A stretch of DNA of 64,000 bases from Streptomyces sp. CC0208 (lineage in GTDB: Bacteria; Actinomycetota; Actinomycetes; Streptomycetales; Streptomycetaceae): NCBI RefSeq assembly GCF_003443735.1, contig NZ_CP031969.1, positions 1,798,001-1,862,000 on the forward strand, given 5' to 3'. The stretch's first letter is position 1, and each line of letters starts with the position of its first letter. The position numbers and the translations under genes are program-made. The notes beneath the pieces are model-generated. The model searched no databases, was not told the DNA's origin, and saw nothing but the letters and a program-made list of their open reading frames with translations. This document shows, one piece after another, positions 36,704 through 50,245 of this stretch.

Positions 36704-38542
36704 GTGTCTCACCCCCACCGCAAGAGATCAGCCCTGCTGACAGCCGCAGCCGCGTTCGCTGTCGCGGGACCGCTGATATCCGCTCCGCCCGCGTCGGCCG
36801 CCACCCCCACGGTGGCCGAAGTCTCCCCGCACGCCGCCCAGACCATCGACAACATCGGCGCCTCGGGCGCCTGGTGGGTCAACGACCTGAAGAACTTCGA
36901 CCCGAAGGTCCAGGCCCGGGTGTCCAGGCTGCTGTTCTCCAAGGACGGCCTGGCGCTCAGCAGTTACCGCTACAACATCGGCGGGGGCGGCACCGGTGTG
37001 ACCTACGCGCCGCGCGCTCCCGAGACCTTCGTGAACGGCGACGGGTCCTACGACTGGAGCAAGGACAAGGCGGGGCGCACGTTCCTGTACGCGGCCGCCA
37101 AGTACGGCGTGAAGGACCTGATCGCCTTCGTCAACAGCGCGCCCACGCAGTGGAAGACCAACGGCCTGAGCTGCGGCGGCTACCTCAGGACGGAGAACGA
37201 GCAGGACTACGCGAAGTACGTCGCCGACGTCACCGACCACTTCGCGAAGCAGGGCGTGAGGTTCGACTACATCAGTCCCTTCAACGAGCCGACCAACAGC
37301 TTCGGCGACTGCGGCCAGGAGGGCATGCTGGTCCCGGTCGACCAACGCGACGACATCGTGCGGGCGTTGGGCGCCGAGCAGCAGGCCCGGAAACAGAAGA
37401 CCGGCATCATCGCCGACGAGTCCAGCTCCACGGTGAGCTTCAACACCGAGGTCCCGCAGTGGATCTCGCAGCCGGACACCGCCCAGTACGTCGACAAGCT
37501 CGCCCACCACACGTACAACAACCCGGGCGACGACCAGCGGGCGAAGATCTACGAGACGTCCAGGTCGGTCGGCAAGCAGTCCTGGTCCACGGAGATCTGC
37601 TGCTTCGGCAAGGGCGGCACGGGCTGGGCGCAGGAGTACGACCCCACGATCGACGGCGGTCTGAACCTCTCCCGGATCATCTACAAGGACTTCGCGACCG
37701 CGCACGACTCGGCGTTCCAGTGGTGGGTCGCCCTGTCCGAGATGATCGGTTCCGACCCCCTCGCGCGCAACGACGAGGGCTGGAACGACGGCCTGATCTA
37801 CTACGACCCGAACTACGCCACCAACGGCAACCAGACCCTGTACTTCACCAAGCGCTACTACGCGCTCGGCCAGTACAGCAAGTACGTCCGGCCGGGCTCG
37901 GTCGCGCACAACGTGACCGGAGCACCGGACGGCGTCGAGGTGTCGACGTACGACGACCACGGCAAGTGGGTCGTCGTGGTCAACAACCACAACACCACCG
38001 ACACCGCGGTGAAGCTGCACTTCAACAGCAAGGCGCCGGTGCGCGCGAGCAAGGCCGTGCGGACCTCGGCGACCGAGAGCTGGGCGAAGGTCGCGAAGCC
38101 GTCGGTCAGGGGCGGCACGGCCTCGGCGACCCTGCCGGCCCGGTCCATCACGACGTACGTCCTCGACCAGAAGGGCCACGGCACGTCGGCGGTCACCGGC
38201 GCGCTGGCGGGCAAGCAGTCCGGCAAGTGCCTGACCGCGAGCGCCTCGGGTGCGGTGATCACGAGCTGCACGGGCGGGTCCGAACAGGTGTGGTCGTACG
38301 ACGCGAAGGGCCGCCTGAAGGGCGTGAACGGCTATCTGACCGCGGGGAGTTCGGGACTCACGACGAGCCCTGAGGCAACCCGTGACGGCAGTCAGCAATG
38401 GCTGCTGAACTCCAACGGCCAAGTCGTCAGCGAGGCGTTGGGCACCTGCCTGGACGTCGGCGGACAGGCGACGGCCGACGGCAGCAAGGTCGGCCTGTGG
38501 ACCTGCAACGGCGGGACCAACCAGGCCTGGTCCAAGCAGTAG
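36704..38542 (+). CDS. Secreted GH30 endo-beta-1,6-galactanase-like enzyme with CBM13
   Basis: 612 residues. Signal peptide with basic start (HRKRS) and AxA cleavage near ASAA (about 34). The GH30 barrel and side beta domain run from about 40 to 480; acid/base Glu lies in ISPFNEPTN and nucleophile Glu in STEICCF. A C-terminal ricin-type CBM13 follows (about 485-612) with QVW, QQW and QAW repeats. The GH30_5-like pattern (NIGASGAWWVNDLKNFD) suggests endo-beta-1,6-galactanase. GTG at 36704 fits the GGAAGGG site; the ATG 6 bp earlier abuts that site. First structural gene of the galactan locus. Confidence 0.87.
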   Translation: MSHPHRKRSALLTAAAAFAVAGPLISAPPASAATPTVAEVSPHAAQTIDNIGASGAWWVNDLKNFDPKVQARVSRLLFSKDGLALSSYRYNIGGGGTGVTYAPRAPETFVNGDGSYDWSKDKAGRTFLYAAAKYGVKDLIAFVNSAPTQWKTNGLSCGGYLRTENEQDYAKYVADVTDHFAKQGVRFDYISPFNEPTNSFGDCGQEGMLVPVDQRDDIVRALGAEQQARKQKTGIIADESSSTVSFNTEVPQWISQPDTAQYVDKLAHHTYNNPGDDQRAKIYETSRSVGKQSWSTEICCFGKGGTGWAQEYDPTIDGGLNLSRIIYKDFATAHDSAFQWWVALSEMIGSDPLARNDEGWNDGLIYYDPNYATNGNQTLYFTKRYYALGQYSKYVRPGSVAHNVTGAPDGVEVSTYDDHGKWVVVVNNHNTTDTAVKLHFNSKAPVRASKAVRTSATESWAKVAKPSVRGGTASATLPARSITTYVLDQKGHGTSAVTGALAGKQSGKCLTASASGAVITSCTGGSEQVWSYDAKGRLKGVNGYLTAGSSGLTTSPEATRDGSQQWLLNSNGQVVSEALGTCLDVGGQATADGSKVGLWTCNGGTNQAWSKQ

Positions 38543-38559
38543 CGCAGCACATCCGCAAG

Positions 38560-38595
38560 GGGGTCGCGGGCCGCGGTGCGGCGGCCCGCGACCCC
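38560..38595. terminator. Hairpin between the galactanase and the importer genes
   Basis: A perfect 15-bp GC-rich stem (38560-38574 with 38581-38595) and 6-nt loop lie 17 bp past the galactanase stop. The importer genes probably have their own promoter after it. Confidence 0.85.
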
Positions 38596-38771
38596 GGGAC
38601 GTCCGGTATCCCGAACGCCGCACAACGCTTCGAGCAGACTTCGTCCAACCCCTTGCCGAAGCCTTAGCCGAAGGTTAACGTCCCGCACCGCAGGTCCATT
38701 TGAGCCACCTGGCACTGAGCCGCAGAGCCAAGGCGCAGAGCCGTAGCCGTATTCGAGACAAGGACGTCAGC

Positions 38772-40037
38772 ATGTCGGCATTGAGCAACAGCAACTGGGA
38801 CCGTCGAAACGTTCTGCGAGCCGCGATGGGCCTGGCCGCCGCCGGCGGGCTGGCCGCGTGCGGCAGCAACAACGGCCGAGGCGGGAGCGGAGGGTCGGGA
38901 ACCCAGCTCACCCAGATGTTCCACGCCTACGGCGAAGCGGGCACGGAGCAGGCGATCAAGCGGTACGCGAAGGCGTACAAGAAGGCCAACGTGACCACCA
39001 ACTGGATCACCGGCAACACCTTCGAGGCCAAGCTCTTCTCGTCGCTGCTCACCAAGCAGGCGCCCGACGTCTTCGAGTTCCACCCGCAGATCCAGATGGT
39101 CAAGAGCGGGCAGGTCGCCGACCTGACCGACATCATCGACCCGGTCAAGGACGACTTCAACCCGGCCGACATCAAGTCGCACACGGTGGACGGCAAGATA
39201 TACGGCGTCCGCATGATCGACGACCCGCAGTTCTTCTTCTACCGCAAGTCGATGCTGGAGAAGGCCAAGGTCGACGTGCCGACCACCCTCGACGAGCTGC
39301 TTGAGGCGGCGGAGAAGCTCACCACCAACAAGGTCAAGGGCGTCTTCCTCGGCAACGACCTCACCCCGGCCATCAACCCGCTCCTCTGGTCGGCCGGCGC
39401 CGACACCCTCACCCCCGACAACAAGCCGGCCTTCCACACGGACGCCGTGGTCGCCGGCATCAAGCAGCTCCGCCAGCTGTTCACCAGCGGCAACCTGCTC
39501 CTGGACGCCCCGGCCGACTACTGGGACCCGTCCGCGATCAACCAGGGCCTGTGCGCCATCCAGTTCTGCGGCATGTGGGCGATGCCCGCCATGCAGAAGG
39601 CCCTCGGCGACGACCTCGGCGTCTTCCCCTTCCCCAAGGTCGGGGACAACGGCAAGCAGTCGGTCTACAACGGCGGCTGGTCGATGTTCGTCAACGCCAA
39701 GGGCAAGAACGTCGACGCGGCCAAGGAATACGTCAAGTGGCTGTGGATCGACCAGAAGGAGTACCAGGAGGACTGGGCCACCTCGTACGGCTTCCACATC
39801 CCGCCGCGCACCTCCATCGCGCAGTCCGCCACCAAGCTCAAGTCGGGCCTGCCGGCCGAGGGTGTCAAGCTCTTCAACGAGTTCGGGCACTTCGACAACA
39901 TCGGCTGGACCCAGTCCATGATCACCGCCCTGACCGACGCGTTCACCAACAGCGTCCGCAAGAACGGCGACCCGAACGCCGCACTCGCCACCGCGGAGAA
40001 GAAGGTCAACGCCGAGCTCAAGAAGCTCTTCGGATAG
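38772..40037 (+). CDS. Sugar ABC transporter solute-binding lipoprotein
   Basis: 421 residues. A twin-arginine-like leader (DRRNVLRAAMG) ends in the lipobox LAAC, so a membrane-anchored Tat lipoprotein is likely. The mature part is an extracellular solute-binding fold: MFHAYGEAGTEQAIKRYAKAY, FEFHPQIQMV, GVFLGNDLTP and a C-terminal WTQSMITALTDAF. AAGGA at 38760-38764 sits 7 bp before the ATG. Two permeases follow, so it is the binding component of a CUT1 importer for oligosaccharides, probably the galacto-oligosaccharides released by the GH30 enzyme. Confidence 0.92.
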   Translation: MSALSNSNWDRRNVLRAAMGLAAAGGLAACGSNNGRGGSGGSGTQLTQMFHAYGEAGTEQAIKRYAKAYKKANVTTNWITGNTFEAKLFSSLLTKQAPDVFEFHPQIQMVKSGQVADLTDIIDPVKDDFNPADIKSHTVDGKIYGVRMIDDPQFFFYRKSMLEKAKVDVPTTLDELLEAAEKLTTNKVKGVFLGNDLTPAINPLLWSAGADTLTPDNKPAFHTDAVVAGIKQLRQLFTSGNLLLDAPADYWDPSAINQGLCAIQFCGMWAMPAMQKALGDDLGVFPFPKVGDNGKQSVYNGGWSMFVNAKGKNVDAAKEYVKWLWIDQKEYQEDWATSYGFHIPPRTSIAQSATKLKSGLPAEGVKLFNEFGHFDNIGWTQSMITALTDAFTNSVRKNGDPNAALATAEKKVNAELKKLFG

Positions 40038-40057
40038 GTCGACGGAGAAACCACGAC

Positions 40058-41022
40058 ATGTCGACCACCACCACGCGCGGGGTCGCCCAGCCCGCCCCGG
40101 CCCAGGCCTCACCGGCCCGGCCGCGGCGGGCCCTACGGGGCAACCCGACCCTCAACTTCTGGCTCTTCACCGGGCCGTTCCTCATCGGCCTGGTGATCTT
40201 CGTCTTCGTGCCGATCGTCTGGAGCATCTGGCTCAGCTTCTTCGACGCACGCTTCACCGTGACGCCGAGCAAGTTCATCGGCTTCGACAACTACAAGAGC
40301 ATGCTGACGAACTCCAACTTCACCGGTTCCCTGGTGACGTTCACGGTGTTCGCCGCGCTCATCGTGCCCCTCACCTGGACCCTGTCCCTGGGCCTGGCCC
40401 TGCTGGTGCACCGGCTGCGCTTCATGCGGGCGTTCTTCCGGTCGGTGTTCTTCCTGCCCACCGCGGTCAGCTACGTCGCCGCCGCGCTGATCTGGAAGAT
40501 GTCCATCTTCACCGGGGTCCGCTTCGGCCTGATGAACACGGTGCTCGGCTGGTTCGGCGTCGACAACATCGCCTATCTGTCCGACCCGAACCCGCCCTGG
40601 TACTGGCTGGTCATCGTCACCGTACGGCTGTGGCTGCAGGCCGGTTTCTACATGATCCTTTTCCTGGCCGCGCTGCAGAACATCCCGGCGGAGCTGTACG
40701 AGGCGGCAGCGATCGACGGCGCCAAGCCCGGCTGGCAGACCTTCCGGTACATCACGCTGCCCCAGCTGCGTGCCACCTCCACCGCGGTGATCCTGCTCCT
40801 GCTCGTCGCCGCCTACCAGGCGTTCGACGAGTTCTTCAACATCATCTCGATCAAGGCGACCTGGGGTCAGACCCCGCTCATGGTCCTGTACAAGACAGCC
40901 CTCGGCGACAACCAGGACTACGGCGCCGGCAGCGCGGGCGCCGTCATCCTCACGGTGCTGATCTGCGCCGTCACGCTCCTCCAGGGCAAGTTCATGGGCT
41001 TCGGAAGGGGGGAGGACTCCAA

Positions 41023-41026
<4 letters not shown>
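40058..41026 (+). CDS. Sugar ABC transporter permease 1 (MalF-like)
   Basis: 322 residues with six hydrophobic segments and the inner EAA loop (ELYEAAAIDGAKPGWQTFRYITLPQL), the docking site for the ATPase. The N-terminal 30 residues are Ala/Pro/Arg-rich and cytosolic. It is 20 bp after the binding protein and its stop overlaps the next GTG. Confidence 0.92.
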
Positions 41027-44782
<3,756 letters not shown>

Positions 44783-44795
44783 TCCAATTCACCAG

Positions 44796-44807
44796 TGGAT
44801 TAATCCA
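44796..44807. promoter_or_regulatory. AT-rich 12-bp palindrome
   Basis: TGGATTAATCCA, perfect, 13 bp past the beta-galactosidase stop and ahead of the ABC exporter operon. It may be an operator for the downstream genes; no regulator gene adjoins it. Confidence 0.4.
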
Positions 44808-44913
44808 TTGCCCGTGTGATCGCGGTTCTGCGACGGTCATGGTGTACCCGCGGCCGGTCGGCCCTCCAAGCCGACCGGCCGCACCTCTTGTTCACCGCAA
44901 GGGAGTTCACAGC

Positions 44914-45930
44914 GTGCCCGGAAGCATCGAGGTTCGCGGCCTGTCCCGCACCTTCCACACCACCGTCCGTCGCCCCGGCCTCGCCGGCACCCTGCGTTCC
45001 CTGGTCAACCCGGAGCGGGTCGCCAAGCACGCCGTCTCGGACATCACCTTCGACGTGGCGCCCGGCGAACTCCTGGCCCTGCTCGGCCCGAACGGCGCGG
45101 GCAAGTCCACCACCATCAAGATGCTCACCGGCATCCTCACGCCCACCTCCGGCGAGGCCCGGGTGGCGGGCGTGGTGCCGTACGAGGATCGCGAACGCAA
45201 CGCCCGTAACATCGGCGCGGTGTTCGGGCAGCGCACCCAGCTGTGGTGGGACCTGCCGGTGCGCGAGTCGTTCTCGATCCTCCGGGACATCTACGAGGTG
45301 CCGAAGGTCGAACACGCGTCCCGGCTGGCGGAGTTCGACGACATCCTGGAGCTGTCCACCTTCTGGGACACCCGGGTCCGCCATCTCTCCCTCGGCCAGC
45401 GGGTGCGCTGCGATCTGGCGGCCGCGCTGCTGCACGACCCGCCGGTCGTCTTCCTCGACGAGCCGACCATCGGCATGGACGTGGTGGTCAAGGAGCAGGT
45501 GCGGGAGTTTCTGCGCCACCAGGTGGAGGAGCGCGGCCGTACGGTCCTGCTGACCACCCATGACATGACCGAGGTCGAGCGGCTCGCCGAGCGGGTCGTG
45601 CTGGTCAACCACGGCAGGCTCGTCCTCGACGGCTCCCTCGACGAGATCCGCCGTAAGTTCGGCTCCACCTGGCAGGTCCGCGCGACCCTCGCCGACGCCC
45701 ACACCGACGTCGTCCCGCTGCCGGGGATCGCGGTGCTGCGCAAGGAGGGCCCGCAGGTCGTCTTCGGCCCCGAGAGCCCCGACGGACCGGACTCCCCCAC
45801 CGTGCACCAGGCCCTGAAGGCGGTCATCGAGCGGTACGAGGTGACGGGCGTCGCCATCGACGAGGCCGACCTCGAAGACGTGATGCGGGCGGCCTACGTA
45901 CACGCGGAGCCCGCGGCCGAGGCGGTCTGA
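44914..45930 (+). CDS. ABC-2 type exporter ATPase
   Basis: 338 residues with Walker A GPNGAGKSTT, Q-loop VFGQRTQLWWDLP, signature LSLGQRVRCDLAAALLHDPPVVFLDEPTIGMD (variant LSLGQR) and H-loop in LLTTHDMTEVE. A C-terminal 80-residue extension follows, as in antibiotic-type ATPases. GTG at 44914 has an AAGGGA site at 44899-44904. Two permease genes follow directly. The group exports antibiotics, xenobiotics or lipids; substrate unknown. Confidence 0.9.
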   Translation: MPGSIEVRGLSRTFHTTVRRPGLAGTLRSLVNPERVAKHAVSDITFDVAPGELLALLGPNGAGKSTTIKMLTGILTPTSGEARVAGVVPYEDRERNARNIGAVFGQRTQLWWDLPVRESFSILRDIYEVPKVEHASRLAEFDDILELSTFWDTRVRHLSLGQRVRCDLAAALLHDPPVVFLDEPTIGMDVVVKEQVREFLRHQVEERGRTVLLTTHDMTEVERLAERVVLVNHGRLVLDGSLDEIRRKFGSTWQVRATLADAHTDVVPLPGIAVLRKEGPQVVFGPESPDGPDSPTVHQALKAVIERYEVTGVAIDEADLEDVMRAAYVHAEPAAEAV

Positions 45931-45931
45931 C

Positions 45932-46735
45932 ATGGCCGTCCTGCACGCCTGGCGCGCCGCCCGGGTCACCCCGCTCGGCGAGCTGCACGCACCGCCCCGG
46001 ATGACGGCCGTGCTGGTCCGCCTGGTCGTCCAGGTGGTCCTGGTGGCTTCCCTGTGGCACGGCCTGTACACACACACCGGCACCACCGCGGGCCTCGCCG
46101 AGGGCCAGGCGGTCACCTATGCCGTGCTGGCCGTACTCGCCTCCCGCCTGCGGGAGTTGGACCAGTACGCGGGCCGGGACACCGTGCTCCAGCACATGCA
46201 CTTCGGCACCATCGTCTACTGGTATCTGCGCCCGCTGCCGCCCCAGCGCTACCACGCGCTGCGTGCGCTGGGCGAGCAGTTGTACGGCTTCACGTGGGCG
46301 CTCGGCGGATATCTGGTCTGCCTGGCGGCCGGCGTGGTGGACCCGCCCGAGTCGGCGGCCGTGGCAGGGGTGTTCGCGCTGAGCCTGCTCCTTGGCCAGG
46401 GCGTCCTGTACTTCGTGCTGCTCACGCTGGACCAGCTGTGCTTCTGGACGGTCCGCAACAACGCGGCGATGCTGATCCTGATCTTCGCGCAGAACCTGCT
46501 GTCGGGTGTGTACGCGCCGCTGTGGTTCTTCCCGGACTGGTTCATCACGCTGAGCGGATTCCTGCCGTTCCAGGCCACGTTGAGCGTGCCGCTGTCCCTC
46601 TACATCGGACGCATCCCGCTGTCCGACGCCTTCGGGCAGCTGGCGATCCAGGCGTTCTGGGTCGTGACGCTGTTCCTGTTCACCCGTTTCCTGTGGCGGC
46701 GGGCCGCTCGTCGCGTCATCTCCCAAGGAGGCTGA
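45932..46735 (+). CDS. ABC-2 family exporter permease 1
   Basis: 267 residues with about six membrane segments. Features of the ABC2_membrane_6 family are seen: a conserved REL-Q-Y-AG region after the second segment and FWTVRNNAAMLILIFAQNLLSGVYAPLWFFPDW late in the protein. One base separates it from the ATPase stop. It pairs with the next permease. Confidence 0.85.
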   Translation: MAVLHAWRAARVTPLGELHAPPRMTAVLVRLVVQVVLVASLWHGLYTHTGTTAGLAEGQAVTYAVLAVLASRLRELDQYAGRDTVLQHMHFGTIVYWYLRPLPPQRYHALRALGEQLYGFTWALGGYLVCLAAGVVDPPESAAVAGVFALSLLLGQGVLYFVLLTLDQLCFWTVRNNAAMLILIFAQNLLSGVYAPLWFFPDWFITLSGFLPFQATLSVPLSLYIGRIPLSDAFGQLAIQAFWVVTLFLFTRFLWRRAARRVISQGG

Positions 46736-46740
46736 GGCCC

Positions 46741-47541
46741 GTGAACGGCATGCGGATCGCGTGGCGCGTCACGCGTCTCAACTTCCGTGCGCAACTGGAG
46801 TACCGCACCGAGTTCCTGCTGATGATCGCGATCGGTGCGATCTGGCAGGTGTCGGTGATCGTGTTCGTCACCGTGCTGCTGACCCGGTTCACCGGGATGG
46901 GCGGCTGGGACAGCTCGGAGGTCCTGCTGATCCCGGCGACGCGGATGCTCGCGCACGGGCTGTTCGTCCTGTTGCTGGGCCGGGTGCACGGCGCGGGCCG
47001 GCAGATCCAGGAGGGCAGGATCGACATCTACCTGACCCGCCCGATGCCGGTGTACCGCCAGCTCCAGCTGGCCTTCTTCCCCACCAACGCGATCGGCGAC
47101 CTGACGGTCGCGGTGGGCCTGATGGTCGGCGCGCTCAGCCGCAGCCAGCTGGACTGGACGCCGGGCCGCATCTCCTACCTGATCGCCGCCGTCGTCGGGG
47201 GCATGTTCCTGGAGGCGGCCCTCTTCACTGCGATCACCTGCGCGGCCCTGCGCTTCCCGGCCGCGGACTACTGGAGCCGCTGGCTGGAGGAACTCCTGGG
47301 CACCTTCGGCAGCTACCCCCTCAACGTCCTCCCGAAGGCAGTGGGCGGCCTCCTCACCTACGGCCTCCCCCTCGCCTTCGTCGCCTACTTCCCGGCAGCG
47401 ATCCTGACGGGCCACGGCCACGACACGGGAGTCCCGTACTGGCTGGCGGCGATTTCGCCGCTGCTGGGCGTGGTGGCGTATCTGGGGTCGCGGGTGCTGT
47501 GGGGGTGGAGTCTTCGGCATTATGCGGGGGTCAACGGGTGA
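46741..47541 (+). CDS. ABC-2 family exporter permease 2
   Basis: 266 residues with about six membrane segments: LEYRTEFLLMIAIGAIWQVSVIVFVTVLL at the start and LLTYGLPLAFVAYFPAAILTG late. GTG start 5 bp after the previous stop with an AAGGAGG site at 46724-46730. Together with the first permease it forms a heterodimeric exporter. Confidence 0.85.
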   Translation: MNGMRIAWRVTRLNFRAQLEYRTEFLLMIAIGAIWQVSVIVFVTVLLTRFTGMGGWDSSEVLLIPATRMLAHGLFVLLLGRVHGAGRQIQEGRIDIYLTRPMPVYRQLQLAFFPTNAIGDLTVAVGLMVGALSRSQLDWTPGRISYLIAAVVGGMFLEAALFTAITCAALRFPAADYWSRWLEELLGTFGSYPLNVLPKAVGGLLTYGLPLAFVAYFPAAILTGHGHDTGVPYWLAAISPLLGVVAYLGSRVLWGWSLRHYAGVNG

Positions 47542-47565
47542 CTTGCCGGGTGACGTGCGGCGAGG

Positions 47566-48819
47566 TCAGGAACGGCGGATCGGGGTGAACAGGGCGGTGG
47601 CCGCCACGAGTACGCATGTGGCGCCTGCCACCAGGCCCACCGGTGCCGTGCCGTGATGGTCCGCCGCCCAGGTCAGGACGGCCGCGCCGATCGGGGCCGC
47701 TGAGTAGTGCAGGGTCCAGAAGGCGGAGGTGACGCGGCCCAGGAGGGGTTCCGGGGTCACCTCCTGGCGCAGGGACATGGAGCAGGTGCCCGCCATGCCG
47801 CCGCAGGCGAGGAAGACCGCGCACAGCGCCGCGACGGCTGGTACGCCACGGGCCCAGCCGATGCCGGCGAAGGCGAGCCCGCACAGCGCGACCGAGCCGG
47901 TCCAGACCGCGCCGAAGCCGAGCCGTCGGCGTATCCGCGCCACCAGCAGGGCGCCGGTGACGGTACCGAGCGCGCCGACGGCCATGACGGTGCCGACCGT
48001 GCCGTCGTCGTGGCCGAGGTCGTGCTTGAGGTGGTAGATCACCAGGTCGTTCAGGCCGAGGGTGAGGAAGCTGAACACGAACAGCAGCAGGGTGAGCGAG
48101 CGCAGCACCGGGTGCCCGCGCAGGAACGCCACCCCGGTGCGCAGGTCGCGCCACAGGCCGGTGCGTTCGCCATCGGCTCCGGCGGGTCGGGCACGGAACC
48201 GTACGAAGGCCGTGCACAGCGCCGACACCCCGAAGCTCGCCGCGTCTACGCCGACGGCCGTGGCGGGGCCGGTCCAGGCCGCCACCACGCCCGCGCACAC
48301 CGGTCCCAGCACCCCGGCCGCGGCGGCCGTCGCGTTCAACCGACCGTTGGCCTCCGTGAGTTGACCTGTATCGACGAGACCCCGTACGACGGTGACGTAC
48401 CCGACGGCGAACAGCATGCCGCCCGCCTCGCACACCGGCAGCACCGCGTACAGCAGCCAGACCCGCGGCCCGAACAGCCACACCAGCGGGATCACCCCGT
48501 ACAGCACCGTGCGCACGAGGTCGCAGCCGATGAGCAGCCGGCGCCGGTCGACCCGGTCCACCACCACTCCCGCGAACACGGCCGCCACCACCGAGGCGGC
48601 ACCACCGACCGCCGTCAGCAGTCCCATCCGGGCGAGGGAACCCGTGGCCTCCAGCACCAGCAGGGGCAGGGCGATCAGGGCGAAGGAGTCACCGAGGACG
48701 GAGAGGGTCTGGGCGGCCCAGAAGACGGCGAAGTCGCGTTGCCGCCGGAGGGGACGCGAACGGGGCGGCGACGAAGGCGACTTGTCGGTCGTGCCGTCCC
48801 GCTGAGCCTCGTACGCCAT
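47566..48819 (-). CDS. MFS transporter (MFS_3, enterobactin-exporter-like)
   Basis: 417 residues with about 12 membrane segments. The N-terminal QRDFAVFWAAQTLSVLGDSFALIALPLLVLEATGS and the inner loop DRVDRRRLLIGCDLVRT are typical of MFS_3 exporters. It converges with the ABC permease gene (24-bp gap) and is on the same strand as the acyltransferase. Substrate unknown. Confidence 0.9.
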   Translation of the reverse strand: MAYEAQRDGTTDKSPSSPPRSRPLRRQRDFAVFWAAQTLSVLGDSFALIALPLLVLEATGSLARMGLLTAVGGAASVVAAVFAGVVVDRVDRRRLLIGCDLVRTVLYGVIPLVWLFGPRVWLLYAVLPVCEAGGMLFAVGYVTVVRGLVDTGQLTEANGRLNATAAAAGVLGPVCAGVVAAWTGPATAVGVDAASFGVSALCTAFVRFRARPAGADGERTGLWRDLRTGVAFLRGHPVLRSLTLLLFVFSFLTLGLNDLVIYHLKHDLGHDDGTVGTVMAVGALGTVTGALLVARIRRRLGFGAVWTGSVALCGLAFAGIGWARGVPAVAALCAVFLACGGMAGTCSMSLRQEVTPEPLLGRVTSAFWTLHYSAAPIGAAVLTWAADHHGTAPVGLVAGATCVLVAATALFTPIRRS

Positions 48820-48852
48820 GCCCCTCCCCTGGTCCCGGACGAACTGGCAACT

Positions 48853-50121
48853 TTAGGGTCGCCGACGCCGGCATGGAAATGACTTTCGGCCGACGGCGGT
48901 CGGCTGCTGCCGTCCCCCGTGCACCCGGCCCGCCAACCTGCGCCCCCAAGCCTGGCCCGGCGCTTCGACGCAACGATGAGTCAGCAGACACACGGGCAAC
49001 AGCGCGGCGAAGAAGGCCACTTCGAGCACGAGACTGTCCTGCCGCCGTCGGCCGACCGTTGCGTCGATCACCGCCAGCAGGACCGGATGCACCAGATAGA
49101 CTGAGTAGCTGATCGTTCCCAGTCCGGTCAGCACCGGCGGTACGCGGCGACCGCGCGCCCCCAGTCCGACGGCGAACGTGAGCACGGCCAGCAGGAACGC
49201 GACGATCCAGCCGCGCCGTGCGAAGTGGTCGTCGGCACCGGCCCCGTACGCACTCCCCACGGCACAGACGACCACCAGGACAGCGGCGCCGGCCGTACGG
49301 CGCCAGGTGCTCTGACCGTTCTCGGCACGGTGAACGGCGGTGCCGAGGAACATCACGGCGAGGATCACCAGGCCCTCCCACAGCGGGACCGTGCCGTTGA
49401 ACGGGACCAGGACGAGCGCCAGCACCCCGCCCAGCACACCCCCGAACCCCCGCAGCACGGGTGACCTGGCGCTCGCACAGCAGATGGCGAGCGCCATGGT
49501 GATCGAGGCGCACACGATCAGCGGGGCCGTACCGACCAGGCCTGACAGGGCGGAGGCGGGCAGCACCACGCCCGCCGTCACGCTCGCCGCGGAGAGCACT
49601 GCCAGGGTGACCGCGATCGCCGCGGACTGCCGGTGGAGGCGCACCGTGAACAGGGCGACGACCAGCAGGTAGAAGGACATCTCGTAGGAGAGCGTCCACA
49701 GGACCAGCAGGACATCGGGCGTTCCCAGCAACTCCTGCAGCATCGTGGCGTGGGCGACGACCACGGTGACGGCGTTCTGCCCGCCGAAGTCACGCAGCTC
49801 CGCGACACCCAGGAGGTGGGCGGCGAGGAGCACCGTGACGACCACCGCCCACAGCGGGTACACGCGGAAGATCCGCCCGATCCAGAACGTCCGGACGCAG
49901 CCCCGGCGTTCCAGCGACGCGGGGATGATGTAGCCGCTCACCAGGAAGAACACCATGATGCCGTAGCGGCTGGTGTTGAACTGCGGCATCAACTCCCGCC
50001 GGAAGTCCGCCATGAAGGTGTACGAGGAGTGGTCAAACACCACGACGAGTGCGGCGATACCGCGCAGGGCGTCCAGCCAGCCCAGCTTCGCCGGAGCGGG
50101 GACGAGGGGTGGGGATTTCAT
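48853..50121 (-). CDS. Acyltransferase 3 family membrane protein
   Basis: 422 residues with about ten membrane segments. It has the family signature at the N-terminus (LGWLDALRGIAALVVVFDH) and the RIFRVYPLWA stretch after the second hydrophobic block, plus SYSVYLVHPVLL near the end. Such enzymes O-acylate sugars, lipids or antibiotics at the membrane. It overlaps nothing and lies 33 bp upstream of the MFS gene on the same strand. Confidence 0.9.
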   Translation of the reverse strand: MKSPPLVPAPAKLGWLDALRGIAALVVVFDHSSYTFMADFRRELMPQFNTSRYGIMVFFLVSGYIIPASLERRGCVRTFWIGRIFRVYPLWAVVVTVLLAAHLLGVAELRDFGGQNAVTVVVAHATMLQELLGTPDVLLVLWTLSYEMSFYLLVVALFTVRLHRQSAAIAVTLAVLSAASVTAGVVLPASALSGLVGTAPLIVCASITMALAICCASARSPVLRGFGGVLGGVLALVLVPFNGTVPLWEGLVILAVMFLGTAVHRAENGQSTWRRTAGAAVLVVVCAVGSAYGAGADDHFARRGWIVAFLLAVLTFAVGLGARGRRVPPVLTGLGTISYSVYLVHPVLLAVIDATVGRRRQDSLVLEVAFFAALLPVCLLTHRCVEAPGQAWGRRLAGRVHGGRQQPTAVGRKSFPCRRRRP

Positions 50122-50245
50122 GCGGGAGCGGAGTCCTCTTCGATCAGGCAGGCCCCGGTCGGGGTGCGCTGATCACCGAGTTCACCGGCCGGCGCATTGT
50201 TCGGCAGTACCGTTCTGGCGGCCGAACATTGAACGGGGTGAAGGT

